Below, piece by piece: positions 16,605-25,400 of a stretch of DNA of 64,000 nucleotides (position 1 is the stretch's first letter; each line of letters begins with the position of its first letter). This DNA is from Pseudomonadota bacterium (GTDB lineage Bacteria > Myxococcota_A > UBA9160 > SZUA-336), in NCBI GenBank assembly GCA_003247575.1, contig QJZC01000039.1, positions 1-64,000 of the forward strand, written 5' to 3'. The notes below the pieces were generated by a model. The model was not told where the DNA came from and did not search any database. It worked only from the letters and a program-made list of their open reading frames with translations. Both the position numbers and the translations under genes were made by a program.

Positions 16605-18647
16605 GTGAAATGGCTCGCTTATCTCGCAGGATTGCTGGTCGCAGGTGTGGTCGTCGCGTTCGGCCTCGCCTGGGTTCTCGTCGATGCCGGACAGGTCACG
16701 AATGCCGCAGCGAGCCGACTTGCCGCCCGCATCGGTCGCCCCGTGCAGCTGGGGGAGATCGATCTCTCATTGTTCCCCAGCCCGGCCGTGCGCGTGCAAG
16801 ACGTCCGGATAGCAGGCACGAGCGGCGCCAGCGCTGCACCTCTGCTCCGCGCCGATGAAGTGCGATTCAACGTCTCGCTCGTCGCACTCTTCCTCGGAAG
16901 GACGGTGTTTCGATCGGTAGACGTGCTGCGTCCGCGCATCGAGCTCGAGGCCGGACCCGATGGCCTGCCCGAGTTCCCTCAGCTGCTGCCCGATGTGGCA
17001 CAAGGCGGTGCGGCACCGGACGACGACCGTGCTCCCGGCCTCCTCATCACGTCGCTCAGCATCCGCGAAGGAAGCGCCCGGATAGGTACCGTCGAGGTCG
17101 AGGAGATCGAGATCTCTGGCGGGGGCAACCTCGATCTCAGCGCCGACTTCGACCTCGAGGCCTCGATTCCGGGGATCGGTCGACTCGCGAACAGCCGCAT
17201 CGAGCTCACCAATCTCGTGAACGGCCCCGTGCGGTGGAAGGCAACACTGGCGCTGTCGGAAATCGACCTCGCTGAAGCTCGAGAGCAGTTCGGCTCGCGA
17301 CGCGCAATCTACGGCAGCGCGATCGCGCGTGTCCAGCTCGGGGGTGAGGCGGGGCGTGTAGAGAGCGGCGCGCTCGAGATAGCCCTCCGCCCATTGGACC
17401 TGCGCCTAGCCAACGTCCGCATCAACGGAGATGTCGATCTCGGCGCAGAGCTCGGCAAGCGCTACCGGATCGATCTCTCGAAGGCCAACGTACAGATCTC
17501 GGAATCCTTCGAGAAGCCCGTCGGCGGCGTTGTCGAGCTCGAGGGCCCCGCACCCGACCTCGCAGCCGCCAGCGGCTCGAACTTCGACCTGCGCGAGTGG
17601 CGCGACTGGAACCTCCGCCTGGGATCGAGCAAGCTACGCGGAAACGCACGGCTCGACGACGCCGGGCCCTCGCTCGAGGTAGTGGGCGACATCGACTTCG
17701 TCTCGCTGTCGAAGTGGGCACGCGACGATTTGCTGCCCGCGAAGGGGAAACTGGTCATCGAAGACCTCCGCTTCACCCCCTCCCAAGGGCTTCGCGGGGC
17801 GGGTAGCGCGGAAGCGATCGAGCTGGCGCTATCCGACCGAATCGCCGTCGAGATCGGGGGGCCCGTGTTCATCGACGGGAGCCGAATCGGATCGAGCGAC
17901 CTGGGTATCCGCTGGGTCGATCAGAACTTCTCGCTGCGCGGCTCCTACGACTTCGCCGCAAACGAGGTGGACCTCCAGGTTGACGCGACGGGCGCGGAGC
18001 TCAAGGGCATCTCCGAATCGTTCGACGGCCAGGCGGGCATCTCGGGGCGCATCTACGCGAGCGCGTACCTGAGCGGTCAGCCGACCCTGGAAGGGCTGCG
18101 CGGAAGCGGTGAGTTCGACATTCCGGGAGGAGAGCTGGTCAACGTCTACCTCGGGAGCTTCTTGCGCTCCGAAGGGGACGAGCGAGAGGAGGGAGTCAAC
18201 TCGTTCCGAAATCTGTCGGGCAAGTTCCAGCTCATCGATGCGGTCATGCAGTTCTCGCGGCTTCAGCTCGAACAAGCGGACGCGTCCGCGCTACTCCGCG
18301 GCACCCTCTCGCTGCGCGACGGGACGATCGATCTGGATGGCGAAGCCCGCTACTTCGCACGCGATGATACGCTCGTGAGCCTCCTGGAGATCGAGGGACC
18401 GATCAGCCAGTTCCGCACCACGATCAGACGCCCCGAAGACGAGGCGGAGCAGCGGAAGATGGAGCGCACCATGCTCACGGCGATGAGGGTCGCCATCCAG
18501 GAGCGCGGAGCTCCTGCGGACCCCGAGCTCGCGAAGGCCTTTCGAGAGCAGCTCGAACGCATCGATCTGCTACTCCAAGCGTTGGACGAGAAGGAGCGGG
18601 AGCTACCCATCGACGTATCGGCGCGCCCCGAGGGCGAAAACTTCTAG
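16605..18647 (+). CDS. AsmA family protein
   Basis: A 680-residue protein with one N-terminal membrane anchor (about residues 5-27) and a long periplasmic beta-rich body. The segment after the anchor (AAASRLAARIGRPVQLGEIDLSLFPSPAVRVQDVRI) is the typical AsmA/DUF748 opening, and the C-terminal third (LSGQPTLEGLRGSGEFDIPGGEL, LRGTLSLRDGTIDLDGEARY) matches the AsmA-like C-terminal repeat. AsmA-like proteins act at the envelope, where several members move phospholipid between inner and outer membrane. A charged C-terminal helix (about 625-670) ends the protein. Start is GTG at 16605. It is separated by 70 bp from the upstream thiolase gene and converges on arsC. Confidence 0.88.
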   Translation: MKWLAYLAGLLVAGVVVAFGLAWVLVDAGQVTNAAASRLAARIGRPVQLGEIDLSLFPSPAVRVQDVRIAGTSGASAAPLLRADEVRFNVSLVALFLGRTVFRSVDVLRPRIELEAGPDGLPEFPQLLPDVAQGGAAPDDDRAPGLLITSLSIREGSARIGTVEVEEIEISGGGNLDLSADFDLEASIPGIGRLANSRIELTNLVNGPVRWKATLALSEIDLAEAREQFGSRRAIYGSAIARVQLGGEAGRVESGALEIALRPLDLRLANVRINGDVDLGAELGKRYRIDLSKANVQISESFEKPVGGVVELEGPAPDLAAASGSNFDLREWRDWNLRLGSSKLRGNARLDDAGPSLEVVGDIDFVSLSKWARDDLLPAKGKLVIEDLRFTPSQGLRGAGSAEAIELALSDRIAVEIGGPVFIDGSRIGSSDLGIRWVDQNFSLRGSYDFAANEVDLQVDATGAELKGISESFDGQAGISGRIYASAYLSGQPTLEGLRGSGEFDIPGGELVNVYLGSFLRSEGDEREEGVNSFRNLSGKFQLIDAVMQFSRLQLEQADASALLRGTLSLRDGTIDLDGEARYFARDDTLVSLLEIEGPISQFRTTIRRPEDEAEQRKMERTMLTAMRVAIQERGAPADPELAKAFREQLERIDLLLQALDEKERELPIDVSARPEGENF

Positions 18648-18696
18648 TGTCCCGAGTCAGCTCGAGTCGGAACGATCCGGCTCGCGCTCACTGCGG

Positions 18697-19128
18697 TCAG
18701 CAGCTCAAAGAATCGAAGTACCCCTTCAACCGGGCTGCGATCTGATCCCGAACGCTCCGGAAAGCAGCAAGCTTCTCGAAATCGTCGCCCGTTGCTGCCG
18801 CTGGATCGTCGAAGGGCCAGTGCATGCGCTCAGCACTTCCGAGGAAGGCCGGGCAAACCTCTTCGGCGCACAAGGTGATCACGGTCGCGACCCGATCCTT
18901 GTCGATCTCGTCGACCGACTTCGAGCGATGCCCCGATAGATCGATGCCGATCTCGGCCATCGCGCGTTGCGCGAACGGGTTGAGCCGAGTCGGCTCGGAT
19001 CCCGCACTCTCGACCTCGACTCCCTCAGGCGCGAGGCTGCGTGCGATTCCCTCGGCCATCTGGCTGCGCGACGAGTTCGCCACACACAGGAACAGCAGGA
19101 TGTTCCGCTCCATCCGCGTAGACGTCAT
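18697..19128 (-). CDS. arsC: Arsenate reductase, thioredoxin-coupled LMW-phosphatase type
   Basis: Reduces arsenate to arsenite in the cytoplasm using thioredoxin. The 143-residue protein starts [27 protein letters not shown], which contains the CX5R phosphatase loop of LMW-PTP-fold arsenate reductases. The two resolving cysteines are present as TLCAEEVCP (Cys-x5/6-Cys), which separates it from plain tyrosine phosphatases. HWPFDDPAA and a C-terminal helix follow. The start ATG at 19126-19128 overlaps the aquaporin stop in TGATG, so the two are translationally coupled. No ArsR or ArsB gene is next to it. Confidence 0.9.
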   Translation of the reverse strand: MTSTRMERNILLFLCVANSSRSQMAEGIARSLAPEGVEVESAGSEPTRLNPFAQRAMAEIGIDLSGHRSKSVDEIDKDRVATVITLCAEEVCPAFLGSAERMHWPFDDPAAATGDDFEKLAAFRSVRDQIAARLKGYFDSLSC

Positions 19129-19877
19129 CAACAACATCCCCCAGCGTTCTGCTCGTCGCCGCCACAGCGCACCGCCTGGTACGCCCACGCCCCGAGCACC
19201 GCTCCCAGCAGAGGCCCCGCGAAGTAGAGCCACAGATGCGTGAGCTCGCCAGAGACCAATGCTGGGCCCAGCGAGCGCGCAGGATTCATCGAAGCCCCCG
19301 AAATTGGGCCTCCGAAGATCGCCTCGAGCGCCACGGTCCCGCCAATGGCCGAGCCCGCCATCGGGCCGACGGCGCGCGAATCCGTGGCAACCCCCATGAT
19401 CACGAACATCAAGAAGAAGCTCAGAACGAGCTCGAACACGAATGACTGCAGCACGGAGCCCGCGGGCAAGGTGGCCCCGAGGCTAGCAACCGGCCCTCCC
19501 ATCGCGAGAAGCAGTATCGCGCTGGCGGCGATGGCAGCGACGCACTGCCCACACAGGTAGGCTGGAACCTGCCCCCAAGCGAAGCGTCCGACGCTCGCGA
19601 AGGCCAAGGTCACGGCGGGATTGAAGTGCGCGCCCGATATGTGCCCGGTCGCATAGATCATCACCATGACGACGAGGCCAAACGTCAGCCCGACGCCGAG
19701 ATGCGTAATCGCGCCCTGGCTCACGCGGTCCACCATGATGGCGCCGCAACCAGCGAATACGAGCCCGAAGGTGCCGATCATCTCGGCACCTACCTTCCGG
19801 GCCAACAGCGCGCGGTCTCTGGTAGCCGGCTCGGAGCATGACTTGCCCAGTGGAATCGATGTGGGGACAGTGCTCAC
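19128..19877 (-). CDS. Aquaporin (MIP family), probable arsenite channel
   Basis: A 249-residue channel with six membrane helices and both half-helix NPA boxes, [11 protein letters not shown] and [17 protein letters not shown] channels carry water, glycerol or neutral metalloid hydroxides. Translational coupling to arsC (shared A of TGATG) resembles the AqpS-ArsC arrangement of Sinorhizobium meliloti, where arsenite leaves through the channel down its gradient; here this role is inferred from position. Cysteine-rich C-terminus ends GGCC. The longer frame begins with TTG at 19892, but GGAGG lies 8 nt before GTG at 19877, which I take as the start. Confidence 0.87.
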   Translation of the reverse strand: MSTVPTSIPLGKSCSEPATRDRALLARKVGAEMIGTFGLVFAGCGAIMVDRVSQGAITHLGVGLTFGLVVMVMIYATGHISGAHFNPAVTLAFASVGRFAWGQVPAYLCGQCVAAIAASAILLLAMGGPVASLGATLPAGSVLQSFVFELVLSFFLMFVIMGVATDSRAVGPMAGSAIGGTVALEAIFGGPISGASMNPARSLGPALVSGELTHLWLYFAGPLLGAVLGAWAYQAVRCGGDEQNAGGCC

Positions 19878-20101
19878 GGCGCTAGCCTCCAAGCCTGCGC
19901 CGGAGCGCAGACGCCGAGAAAACTACCCAGGCGCCCGTAGGCGGTCAAGCGAGCACGCTCTTGCGCGGGAGTTGCGTATTGGAACCGGGTGTGCCCGGAT
20001 ACACGAGCTGGGTCAGGAAATCGCGCGCAGGCAGCCGCGACCGGACAGGCAGCCGCTGCGGAGGTGGACTATGCTCGGCCCCACCCCCGAGGAGCACGAC
20101 G

Positions 20102-20749
20102 TTGGATGCACTTGAAGCCCTGGCACGCCTGCGAGAGGGCAATGCCCGCTTCGCTGCGAACGTGCGCAGCCTGGATAGCCTACTCAGCCAGGCGAGGCGA
20201 GGCGACTTGGTCGCCGGGCAGAATCCGTTCGCAATCATCCTGGGATGTTCTGATTCCCGCGCACCTGCCGAGATCGTGTTCGACCAGGGACTGGGCGACC
20301 TATTCGTGATTCGCGTAGCCGGCAACATCGTGGCTCCTTCGCAGATCGGCAGCGTCGAGTTCGCAGCCTCTCGCTTCGGGACCCGGCTCGTCGTCGTACT
20401 CGGCCACTCCAACTGCGGTGCCGTGAGCGCCACCTTGGAGGAGCTCACACGCCCGCGGGGGAGTCAATCCCGCCACCTCGAGTCCATCGTGAACCGCGTG
20501 CGTCCTGCGGTGGAGCCGCTGCTCGAGGGGCTCGACATCACGAGCGGCACCGTCGTGCACTTCGATGACGCACTGATTCAGCGAGCGGTGCGAGCCAACG
20601 TACGAGTCGCGTCCAACCAACTCCGCAACAGCTCGGAGATCCTCGAGGATCTGATCGAGCATCACGGCCTACTGATCGTCGGCGCCGAGTACTCCCTGGA
20701 AACCGGGCTGGTGGACTTCTTCGAAGGCGCACCGGCCCCCTCTGTCTAG
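20102..20749 (+). CDS. Beta-class carbonic anhydrase
   Basis: Zinc enzyme that interconverts CO2 and bicarbonate; 215 residues, normal for the class. Zinc ligands are in CSDSRAPAEIVFDQG (Cys, with the catalytic Asp) and HSNCGAVSATLEEL (His and Cys). VIRVAGNIV and GSVEFAASRFGTRLVVVLGHS are typical. The frame is open to 19961, but the 47 extra codons look non-coding; TTG at 20102 has GAGGAG about 7 nt upstream and begins LDALEALARLREGNARFAAN, the usual start region. No bicarbonate transporter or carboxylase is adjacent. Confidence 0.9.
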   Translation: MDALEALARLREGNARFAANVRSLDSLLSQARRGDLVAGQNPFAIILGCSDSRAPAEIVFDQGLGDLFVIRVAGNIVAPSQIGSVEFAASRFGTRLVVVLGHSNCGAVSATLEELTRPRGSQSRHLESIVNRVRPAVEPLLEGLDITSGTVVHFDDALIQRAVRANVRVASNQLRNSSEILEDLIEHHGLLIVGAEYSLETGLVDFFEGAPAPSV

Positions 20750-20850
20750 AGGTGGGCCTACCCCACGGCAGCTGGCCCAGATCCAATTTGTGACGAGATG
20801 CTCATGCTTTCGTCGCAACGGAGTCGCTGAGCGGAGCCAAGCTCAGGTGC

Positions 20851-21297
20851 GTGAACTACTCAGACCTCGAGCACCCGGCTCCTCTGCGCGCGCGCTGGCG
20901 CTTGCACTGCGCCGATGCAGTCTGGGCTCTGCACACGGTCGTGGTGGGATTCTTCATCGTTGGCTGGACCCTTCCATGGCGCTGGGCACTTTGGGCGACG
21001 TTGATTGGCGCCGTTTTCATGCGCATACACTGGTGGCTCAACGACGACACTTGCGTCCTGACGCAGCTCGAGCGACGGCTGCGCGGGGCGTCTGCGGCGA
21101 CTCCCGTCCCCAGTCGCAGCGAATCCGCTCCTCGCACCGAATCTGCTGCTCGCGCTGATGTAGACGGTACTTTCATCGCGAGCCTGGCATACACCGTCTT
21201 CGGCTCCCCGGTCTCACCGCCCCTCATCGATTGGCTCACCCACGGCATCCTCTGGCTCGGCGCCGGACTTGCCCTCCTGCGTCTAAGCCTGGTGTGA
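20851..21297 (+). CDS. Small membrane protein, DUF2784-like
   Basis: Hypothetical protein of 148 residues with three hydrophobic segments (about 24-40, 46-58, 125-146) and an Ala/Ser/Arg-rich middle. The part LHTVVVGFFIVGW ... HWWLNDDTCVLTQLERRLR resembles the DUF2784 layout (LHxxFVxFxxxGG ... WxCPLTxLExxLR), a poorly studied family of small inner-membrane proteins. Similarity is distant and no function follows. Start is GTG at 20851. It lies 91 bp upstream of the aminotransferase fusion on the same strand and may belong to that locus. Confidence 0.6.
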   Translation: MNYSDLEHPAPLRARWRLHCADAVWALHTVVVGFFIVGWTLPWRWALWATLIGAVFMRIHWWLNDDTCVLTQLERRLRGASAATPVPSRSESAPRTESAARADVDGTFIASLAYTVFGSPVSPPLIDWLTHGILWLGAGLALLRLSLV

Positions 21298-21388
21298 ACC
21301 TCAACTCAGTCCCGACTCGGCGCGCCCGCGTTGCGGGCGATCGCGGCGACGTAGGCTCCGGGGGGACGAAGCGATCGGGAGTGAATTC

Positions 21389-23653
21389 ATGCAGTCCTTC
21401 CTTCTGTCGAGTCTAGCGTCCACTCAGAAAGCACTGAGATCTCTCGGGGTATCCGCGCTCGCCGGAGACGCAGGGTCGATCCTATGGCTCGGCGCCCTCG
21501 TAGCGAGTTCCATCTGGGCTGCACGCTGGTTGTCGCGGAGGGCGATCACCCTCCGGGCGCGCGCTTTCCTGCCAACTGCTTCCCGCCACCTGGCCCACTG
21601 GGTCGGCCCAGTAGACTACTCGCTAGATCAAATGCTGCGCGCCGATGGCGCCGACGCGCGCTTCGCGGAGCGCAGGAGAGCGGCCTTGATGCGGCTCTCC
21701 GGCGAACTGTCCGAGCGCTACGCGCGCTCCAATGCGTGGGGCGAGCGAGCGCGCGATGGCTTCTCGGACCTGCGCTTCACGGACGCGAATCGAGTCCCGT
21801 TTCCGTTCGCGAAGGCAATGCGTGAGCAGTTCAGTCTGTGCTCGGTCGTGACAGGATCGAAGGGCCCGCGCCTGCGTGACCTGGACGAGAACTGGATGCT
21901 CGACGTGAGCGGATCCTATGGAGTCAACGTCGCCGGCTACGACCTCTACAAGCAATGGATGCGGGCAGGCCTGGATCGCGTAGCTGACGTGGGACCGGTG
22001 CTCGGGCCTCTGCACCCCCTAGTACTCGAAAACGTAGCGACGCTGAAGCAGATCTCGGGACTCGACGAAGTCTCCTTCCACATGAGCGGCACCGAAGCCG
22101 TGATGGCTGCGGTGCGCATGGCGCGTCACAACACCGGGAGACGACACATCGTCAGCTTCTCGGGTGCGTACCACGGGTGGTGGGACGGGGTTCAGCCCGG
22201 ACTCGGTTCCGAACGTGCTCTCCCCGACTGCATCCTGCTGAAGGACATGCACCGAGCGTCGCTGGACGTCATCCGCTGGCGAGCCAATGAGATTGCCGGC
22301 GTGCTCGTCAACCCGGTGCAGTGCTTTCATCCCAATGCTCCACCACCAAGCGATGCGGTTCTGCTCATGAGCGAAGCGCGCAAGACAGAAAGCGACTCCG
22401 AACGCTACGCAGCCTGGCTGCGCGAGGTGCGAGAAGTATGCAGCCGATACTGTGTTCCGCTCATCTTCGACGAGGTCTACACCGGATTCCGACTCGCGCC
22501 GGGAGGCGCCCAGGAATACTTCGACATCCAGGCAGACATGGTCGTCTATGGCAAGAGCGTGGCAGGCGGAATGCCGATCGGTGCCGTCTGCGGTCGAAGC
22601 GATCTGATGCGACGCTTCGATCCCGAACATCCGATGCGGGTAGCCTATGTGATTGGGACGTTCTCAGCTCATCCCGTAGTCATGGGCGCGATGCGCGAGT
22701 TTCTGGAGTGGGCCACTTGCCCCGACACTGCTTCCAGCTATTCCAGAGCAAACCGGCAGTGCCACGAGTGGGCACACACCACCAACGCAGAGCTCGAGAA
22801 GGAAGGTCTCCCCGTTCGGATCTCTCAGCTGGGAACGATCTGGACGCTCACGTTCCTCGCGCCCGGTCGCTACAACTGGCTCATGCAGTACTACCTGCGG
22901 AGCGAGGGCCTGAACTTGAGCTGGGTTGGTACCGGACGTTGCCTGACCAGCCTCGATTTCACCCCGGAAGATTACAGAGAGCTCGGCCTCAAGATCTCGA
23001 TCGCTGCCCGGCGTATGCAGAATGACGCCTGGTGGCTCGACCCAACGGATGACCCCAGGAGTGAGAGAAACATGAAGAAGCAGCTAGCCCGTGAAATGAT
23101 TCAAAGCCTGATTCGAGTTCCCACCTTCGCGAAGAGTTTCACGAGCGAGGTTCTCCGGCGGAAGCGGGACGACCACCACGCATCCCACAACAACTACCTC
23201 AACCAGGTCCTCCACTTGATCAGCTCCAGCGTGTTCATCTACTGCTACGCAGCTGCTTGGGTGAACCTCACCACGGCGATGTGGATGGGATTGTCGGCGC
23301 TGCTGCTTCGGCAGCTCGGTCACGTCGTCTTCGAGCCCCCTTGTCACGACAAGGAGTCACTTCTCCTCGGATTCACGACCCGAAACAAGAGCCTCATCGT
23401 CGCGGGCTACCTGCTGACACCGGTCGCCCATCTCACGGTCGCAAGCTCCTTCACGTGGAGCACCTTCGTAGATACCTTGCCCGCGATCGCCTGGCACTGG
23501 TTCCTGTTCACGCTCTTCGTCGTCTTCGGCCGCGTGTTCTACCTGGTCTGGCAGCACGGAGCCTGGAACTCGTCGATCTGGTTCGTGAAGCTCGTGACGG
23601 ATCCTTTCAGCGACCTGGTTGCCTACACACCGGCGCTGCTCCGGCGCGCCTGA
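21389..23653 (+). CDS. Membrane-anchored class III PLP aminotransferase fused to Mpo1-like membrane domain
   Basis: 754 residues. An N-terminal hydrophobic segment (about 28-45) precedes a full class III aminotransferase of the glutamate-1-semialdehyde/PKS-aminotransferase type: FHMSGTEAVMAAVRMAR, FSGAYHGWWDG, LIFDEVYTGFR, Schiff-base Lys in VVYGKSVAGGMPIG, and GTFSAHP (region about 130-550). The last ~200 residues hold about four membrane helices and HHASHNNYLNQVLH followed by RQLGHVVFE. These match the conserved His/Asn/His and GHxxFE elements of Mpo1/DUF962, an Fe2+-dependent 2-hydroxy-fatty-acid dioxygenase. A PEMT-like gene follows after 26 bp. Substrate is probably a membrane lipid or acyl chain; this is inference. 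Start ATG 21389. Confidence 0.78.
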   Translation: MQSFLLSSLASTQKALRSLGVSALAGDAGSILWLGALVASSIWAARWLSRRAITLRARAFLPTASRHLAHWVGPVDYSLDQMLRADGADARFAERRRAALMRLSGELSERYARSNAWGERARDGFSDLRFTDANRVPFPFAKAMREQFSLCSVVTGSKGPRLRDLDENWMLDVSGSYGVNVAGYDLYKQWMRAGLDRVADVGPVLGPLHPLVLENVATLKQISGLDEVSFHMSGTEAVMAAVRMARHNTGRRHIVSFSGAYHGWWDGVQPGLGSERALPDCILLKDMHRASLDVIRWRANEIAGVLVNPVQCFHPNAPPPSDAVLLMSEARKTESDSERYAAWLREVREVCSRYCVPLIFDEVYTGFRLAPGGAQEYFDIQADMVVYGKSVAGGMPIGAVCGRSDLMRRFDPEHPMRVAYVIGTFSAHPVVMGAMREFLEWATCPDTASSYSRANRQCHEWAHTTNAELEKEGLPVRISQLGTIWTLTFLAPGRYNWLMQYYLRSEGLNLSWVGTGRCLTSLDFTPEDYRELGLKISIAARRMQNDAWWLDPTDDPRSERNMKKQLAREMIQSLIRVPTFAKSFTSEVLRRKRDDHHASHNNYLNQVLHLISSSVFIYCYAAAWVNLTTAMWMGLSALLLRQLGHVVFEPPCHDKESLLLGFTTRNKSLIVAGYLLTPVAHLTVASSFTWSTFVDTLPAIAWHWFLFTLFVVFGRVFYLVWQHGAWNSSIWFVKLVTDPFSDLVAYTPALLRRA

Positions 23654-23679
23654 TCCGCCCGCGCTCACCAGAAGCTTCG

Positions 23680-24225
23680 ATGACCATGGATCTGGGCGCG
23701 TTGATTCTCACGTCTGCGATGCTGCTCAGCCTCGAGCGAATCTGTTACGCATGGGCGTGGCACCGCACGAGCTCATTTCTGCAATTCTGTGCGACCTCGG
23801 TGGTGCCGGATGGACTCCAGCCGACGGAGGTTCTCGAAGGGCTCTTCTACTTCTTCAAAGTCGTGCAGCTGAGTGTGTTCGTGTTCTGGTGCTTTCACTT
23901 CGGCGGAGGTCAGCTATGGCCCCCGCCCGCGCCCGCAGAGGCGCTCGGCGCAGGTGCAGGCGCCATTCTGCTGGGGCAGGCGCTCAACTTCTCGGTCTTT
24001 CGGCGCCTGGGAAGGACGGGCGTCTTCTATGGAGCGCGCTTCGGCTACCGGGTGACCTGGGTGAAGGGATTTCCCTTCTCACTCGTCAAACATCCACAAT
24101 ACGTGGGTGCGGTGCTAACCATTTGGGGCTTCTTCCTCATCATGCGTTTTCCCTGCGAAGACTGGGCTATTCTACCCGCACTCTCCTCGCTCTACTACGC
24201 ACTCGGCGCGCACGTGGAGTCTTGA
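23680..24225 (+). CDS. Phospholipid N-methyltransferase-like integral membrane protein (PEMT/ICMT type)
   Basis: 181 residues with about five membrane segments. The C-terminal signature FPFSLVKHPQYVGAVLTIWGFFLIMRFP ... LYYALGAHVES has the HPxYVGxxLxxxG box and the terminal acidic residue that bind S-adenosylmethionine in PEMT and isoprenylcysteine methyltransferases. PEMT-type enzymes methylate the amino group of phosphatidylethanolamine derivatives. It starts 26 bp downstream of the aminotransferase fusion and is likely co-transcribed, which hints that the methylated group could be an amine the first enzyme introduces. ATG at 23680 is chosen; ATG at 23686 is possible. Its 3' end overlaps the convergent DUF2145 gene by 31 bp. 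Confidence 0.8.
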   Translation: MTMDLGALILTSAMLLSLERICYAWAWHRTSSFLQFCATSVVPDGLQPTEVLEGLFYFFKVVQLSVFVFWCFHFGGGQLWPPPAPAEALGAGAGAILLGQALNFSVFRRLGRTGVFYGARFGYRVTWVKGFPFSLVKHPQYVGAVLTIWGFFLIMRFPCEDWAILPALSSLYYALGAHVES

Positions 24226-25034
24226 GACGGTGTAGACCCGAGCGACAGCTCTCCCATCGCTCGCACCGCATCGCTGTCACAGAGATAGTGCCGCAGGCTC
24301 GGCTCCAGCAGAAACTCGAAGCGTCCCCCGAGCCGATTTCGCGCCGGATGATCGTCCAGACGGGTGTTCCGGGTCAGCCAGTAGGAGGCCAGCTGGCGCA
24401 CAGGCCCGATATCGAGCAGCACGTCCGGTCGCAGTCCACGAGAGCGGAGCTCGCACTGGGCATCGACCCGCGAGCTCACTTCCGCCTGCGCCGCGACCAC
24501 GATCTCTGCGATCCATTGGTTCGAGTTCTGATAGCGCGTGGAGTACGGATACGCGACCCGGCTATACGAGGGATTGTACAGCCCTTCGCGCAGCGGAGAT
24601 CCCAGCACGCGCACGATCTTCCGCTGGAGAGCCGTCGAGGGGACGAGGACCGAGACCGCATACTCCATGGGATCATCACGAAAGAAGTCGATCAGTGGCT
24701 GCCGGTAGAGGTGCCCCAGCGGACCCCCGTGCGTGTTCAGCAGATGGTGGACCCACCACTCTCCATGCTCTCTCACGGCAAGCGCAGTGTGGGTAAAGCG
24801 GGGCTGTTCCCCCGCGAAGCGACAGGTCGAGAGATCCGATCCTCGCCGTGCCAACATAGCCGCACTCGCGGCTTCGGAGTTCAGAAAATCCATCACCCGT
24901 GCCGCGATCCGTCGCTCGTCGCAGCACAGGGAACTACGCTGCTCCCGCGTCAAGATCGGACGCTCTCTCGGCGGAGTACTGAAGCTCCTTCCGCGAGGCT
25001 CGTCGTCCGACCAGGGAACCGATGAAAGGGCCAC
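24195..25034 (-). CDS. DUF2145 family protein
   Basis: 279 residues matching the DUF2145 pattern: a Cys region (SLCCDERR), LLARRGSDLS, FTHTALAVREHGEWWVHHLLN, PLIDFFRDDPMEYAVSVLVPS and TRYQNSNQWIAEIVVAA. The family is uncharacterised; the Cys/His layout has been likened to NlpC/P60-like hydrolases. Usual members carry an export signal; here the N-terminus (SSVPWSDDEPRGR) has none, so the true start or localisation is uncertain. The frame starts with GTG at 25034 without a clear ribosome-binding site. It converges on the PEMT-like gene with a 31-bp overlap. Confidence 0.75.
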   Translation of the reverse strand: MALSSVPWSDDEPRGRSFSTPPRERPILTREQRSSLCCDERRIAARVMDFLNSEAASAAMLARRGSDLSTCRFAGEQPRFTHTALAVREHGEWWVHHLLNTHGGPLGHLYRQPLIDFFRDDPMEYAVSVLVPSTALQRKIVRVLGSPLREGLYNPSYSRVAYPYSTRYQNSNQWIAEIVVAAQAEVSSRVDAQCELRSRGLRPDVLLDIGPVRQLASYWLTRNTRLDDHPARNRLGGRFEFLLEPSLRHYLCDSDAVRAMGELSLGSTPSQDSTCAPSA

Positions 25035-25400
25035 CTATGAATGACTCCCGAAGCTCGAATCACCAAGCCTGAAGATCGACGAGTCTCGTCCTCTCAGGGT
25101 TACATTCCCGCACCTTTTCATTGACATGCGAGCGCGAGGGCGGGAGCACCGAAGCAGGAGCCGTGACTGCAGGCAAATGGCTGCGTTGAGGCAATGCAGC
25201 AGAGAGTACGCCGCCAAGTGAGTGACCACGCTCGCTTCGTCTCTCTGGAGTCGGCCTCAGCAGGGCCAATTCTTCGGCTGGCTGCTTCGATGGTAGCCAT
25301 CAGGGATTCCATTTAAGATAATCAACATCGTGCGTTGGGAACGTTTCCTGTCGATTTCGCTGGCTTTCTGTCAAGCGAAAAAGAGATAGCGAGACGGCCC
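25035..25400. other. Intergenic region, nothing recognised
   Basis: 366 bp between the start of the DUF2145 gene and the CheB-CheR hybrid kinase. It should hold both divergent promoters. I see no gene, strong hairpin or clear sigma-70 promoter in it. Confidence 0.4.

Noticed and set aside
18697-19128. LMW tyrosine phosphatase instead of arsenate reductase
   Set aside because: The extra Cys pair in TLCAEEVCP and the coupled aquaporin favour thioredoxin-type ArsC.
21389-23653. Aminotransferase fusion as a frameshift or assembly join of two genes
   Set aside because: The frame is continuous with the same codon usage throughout, and the linking stretch (about 550-575) is charged and ordinary, so a true fusion is more likely; long-read confirmation would still be useful.
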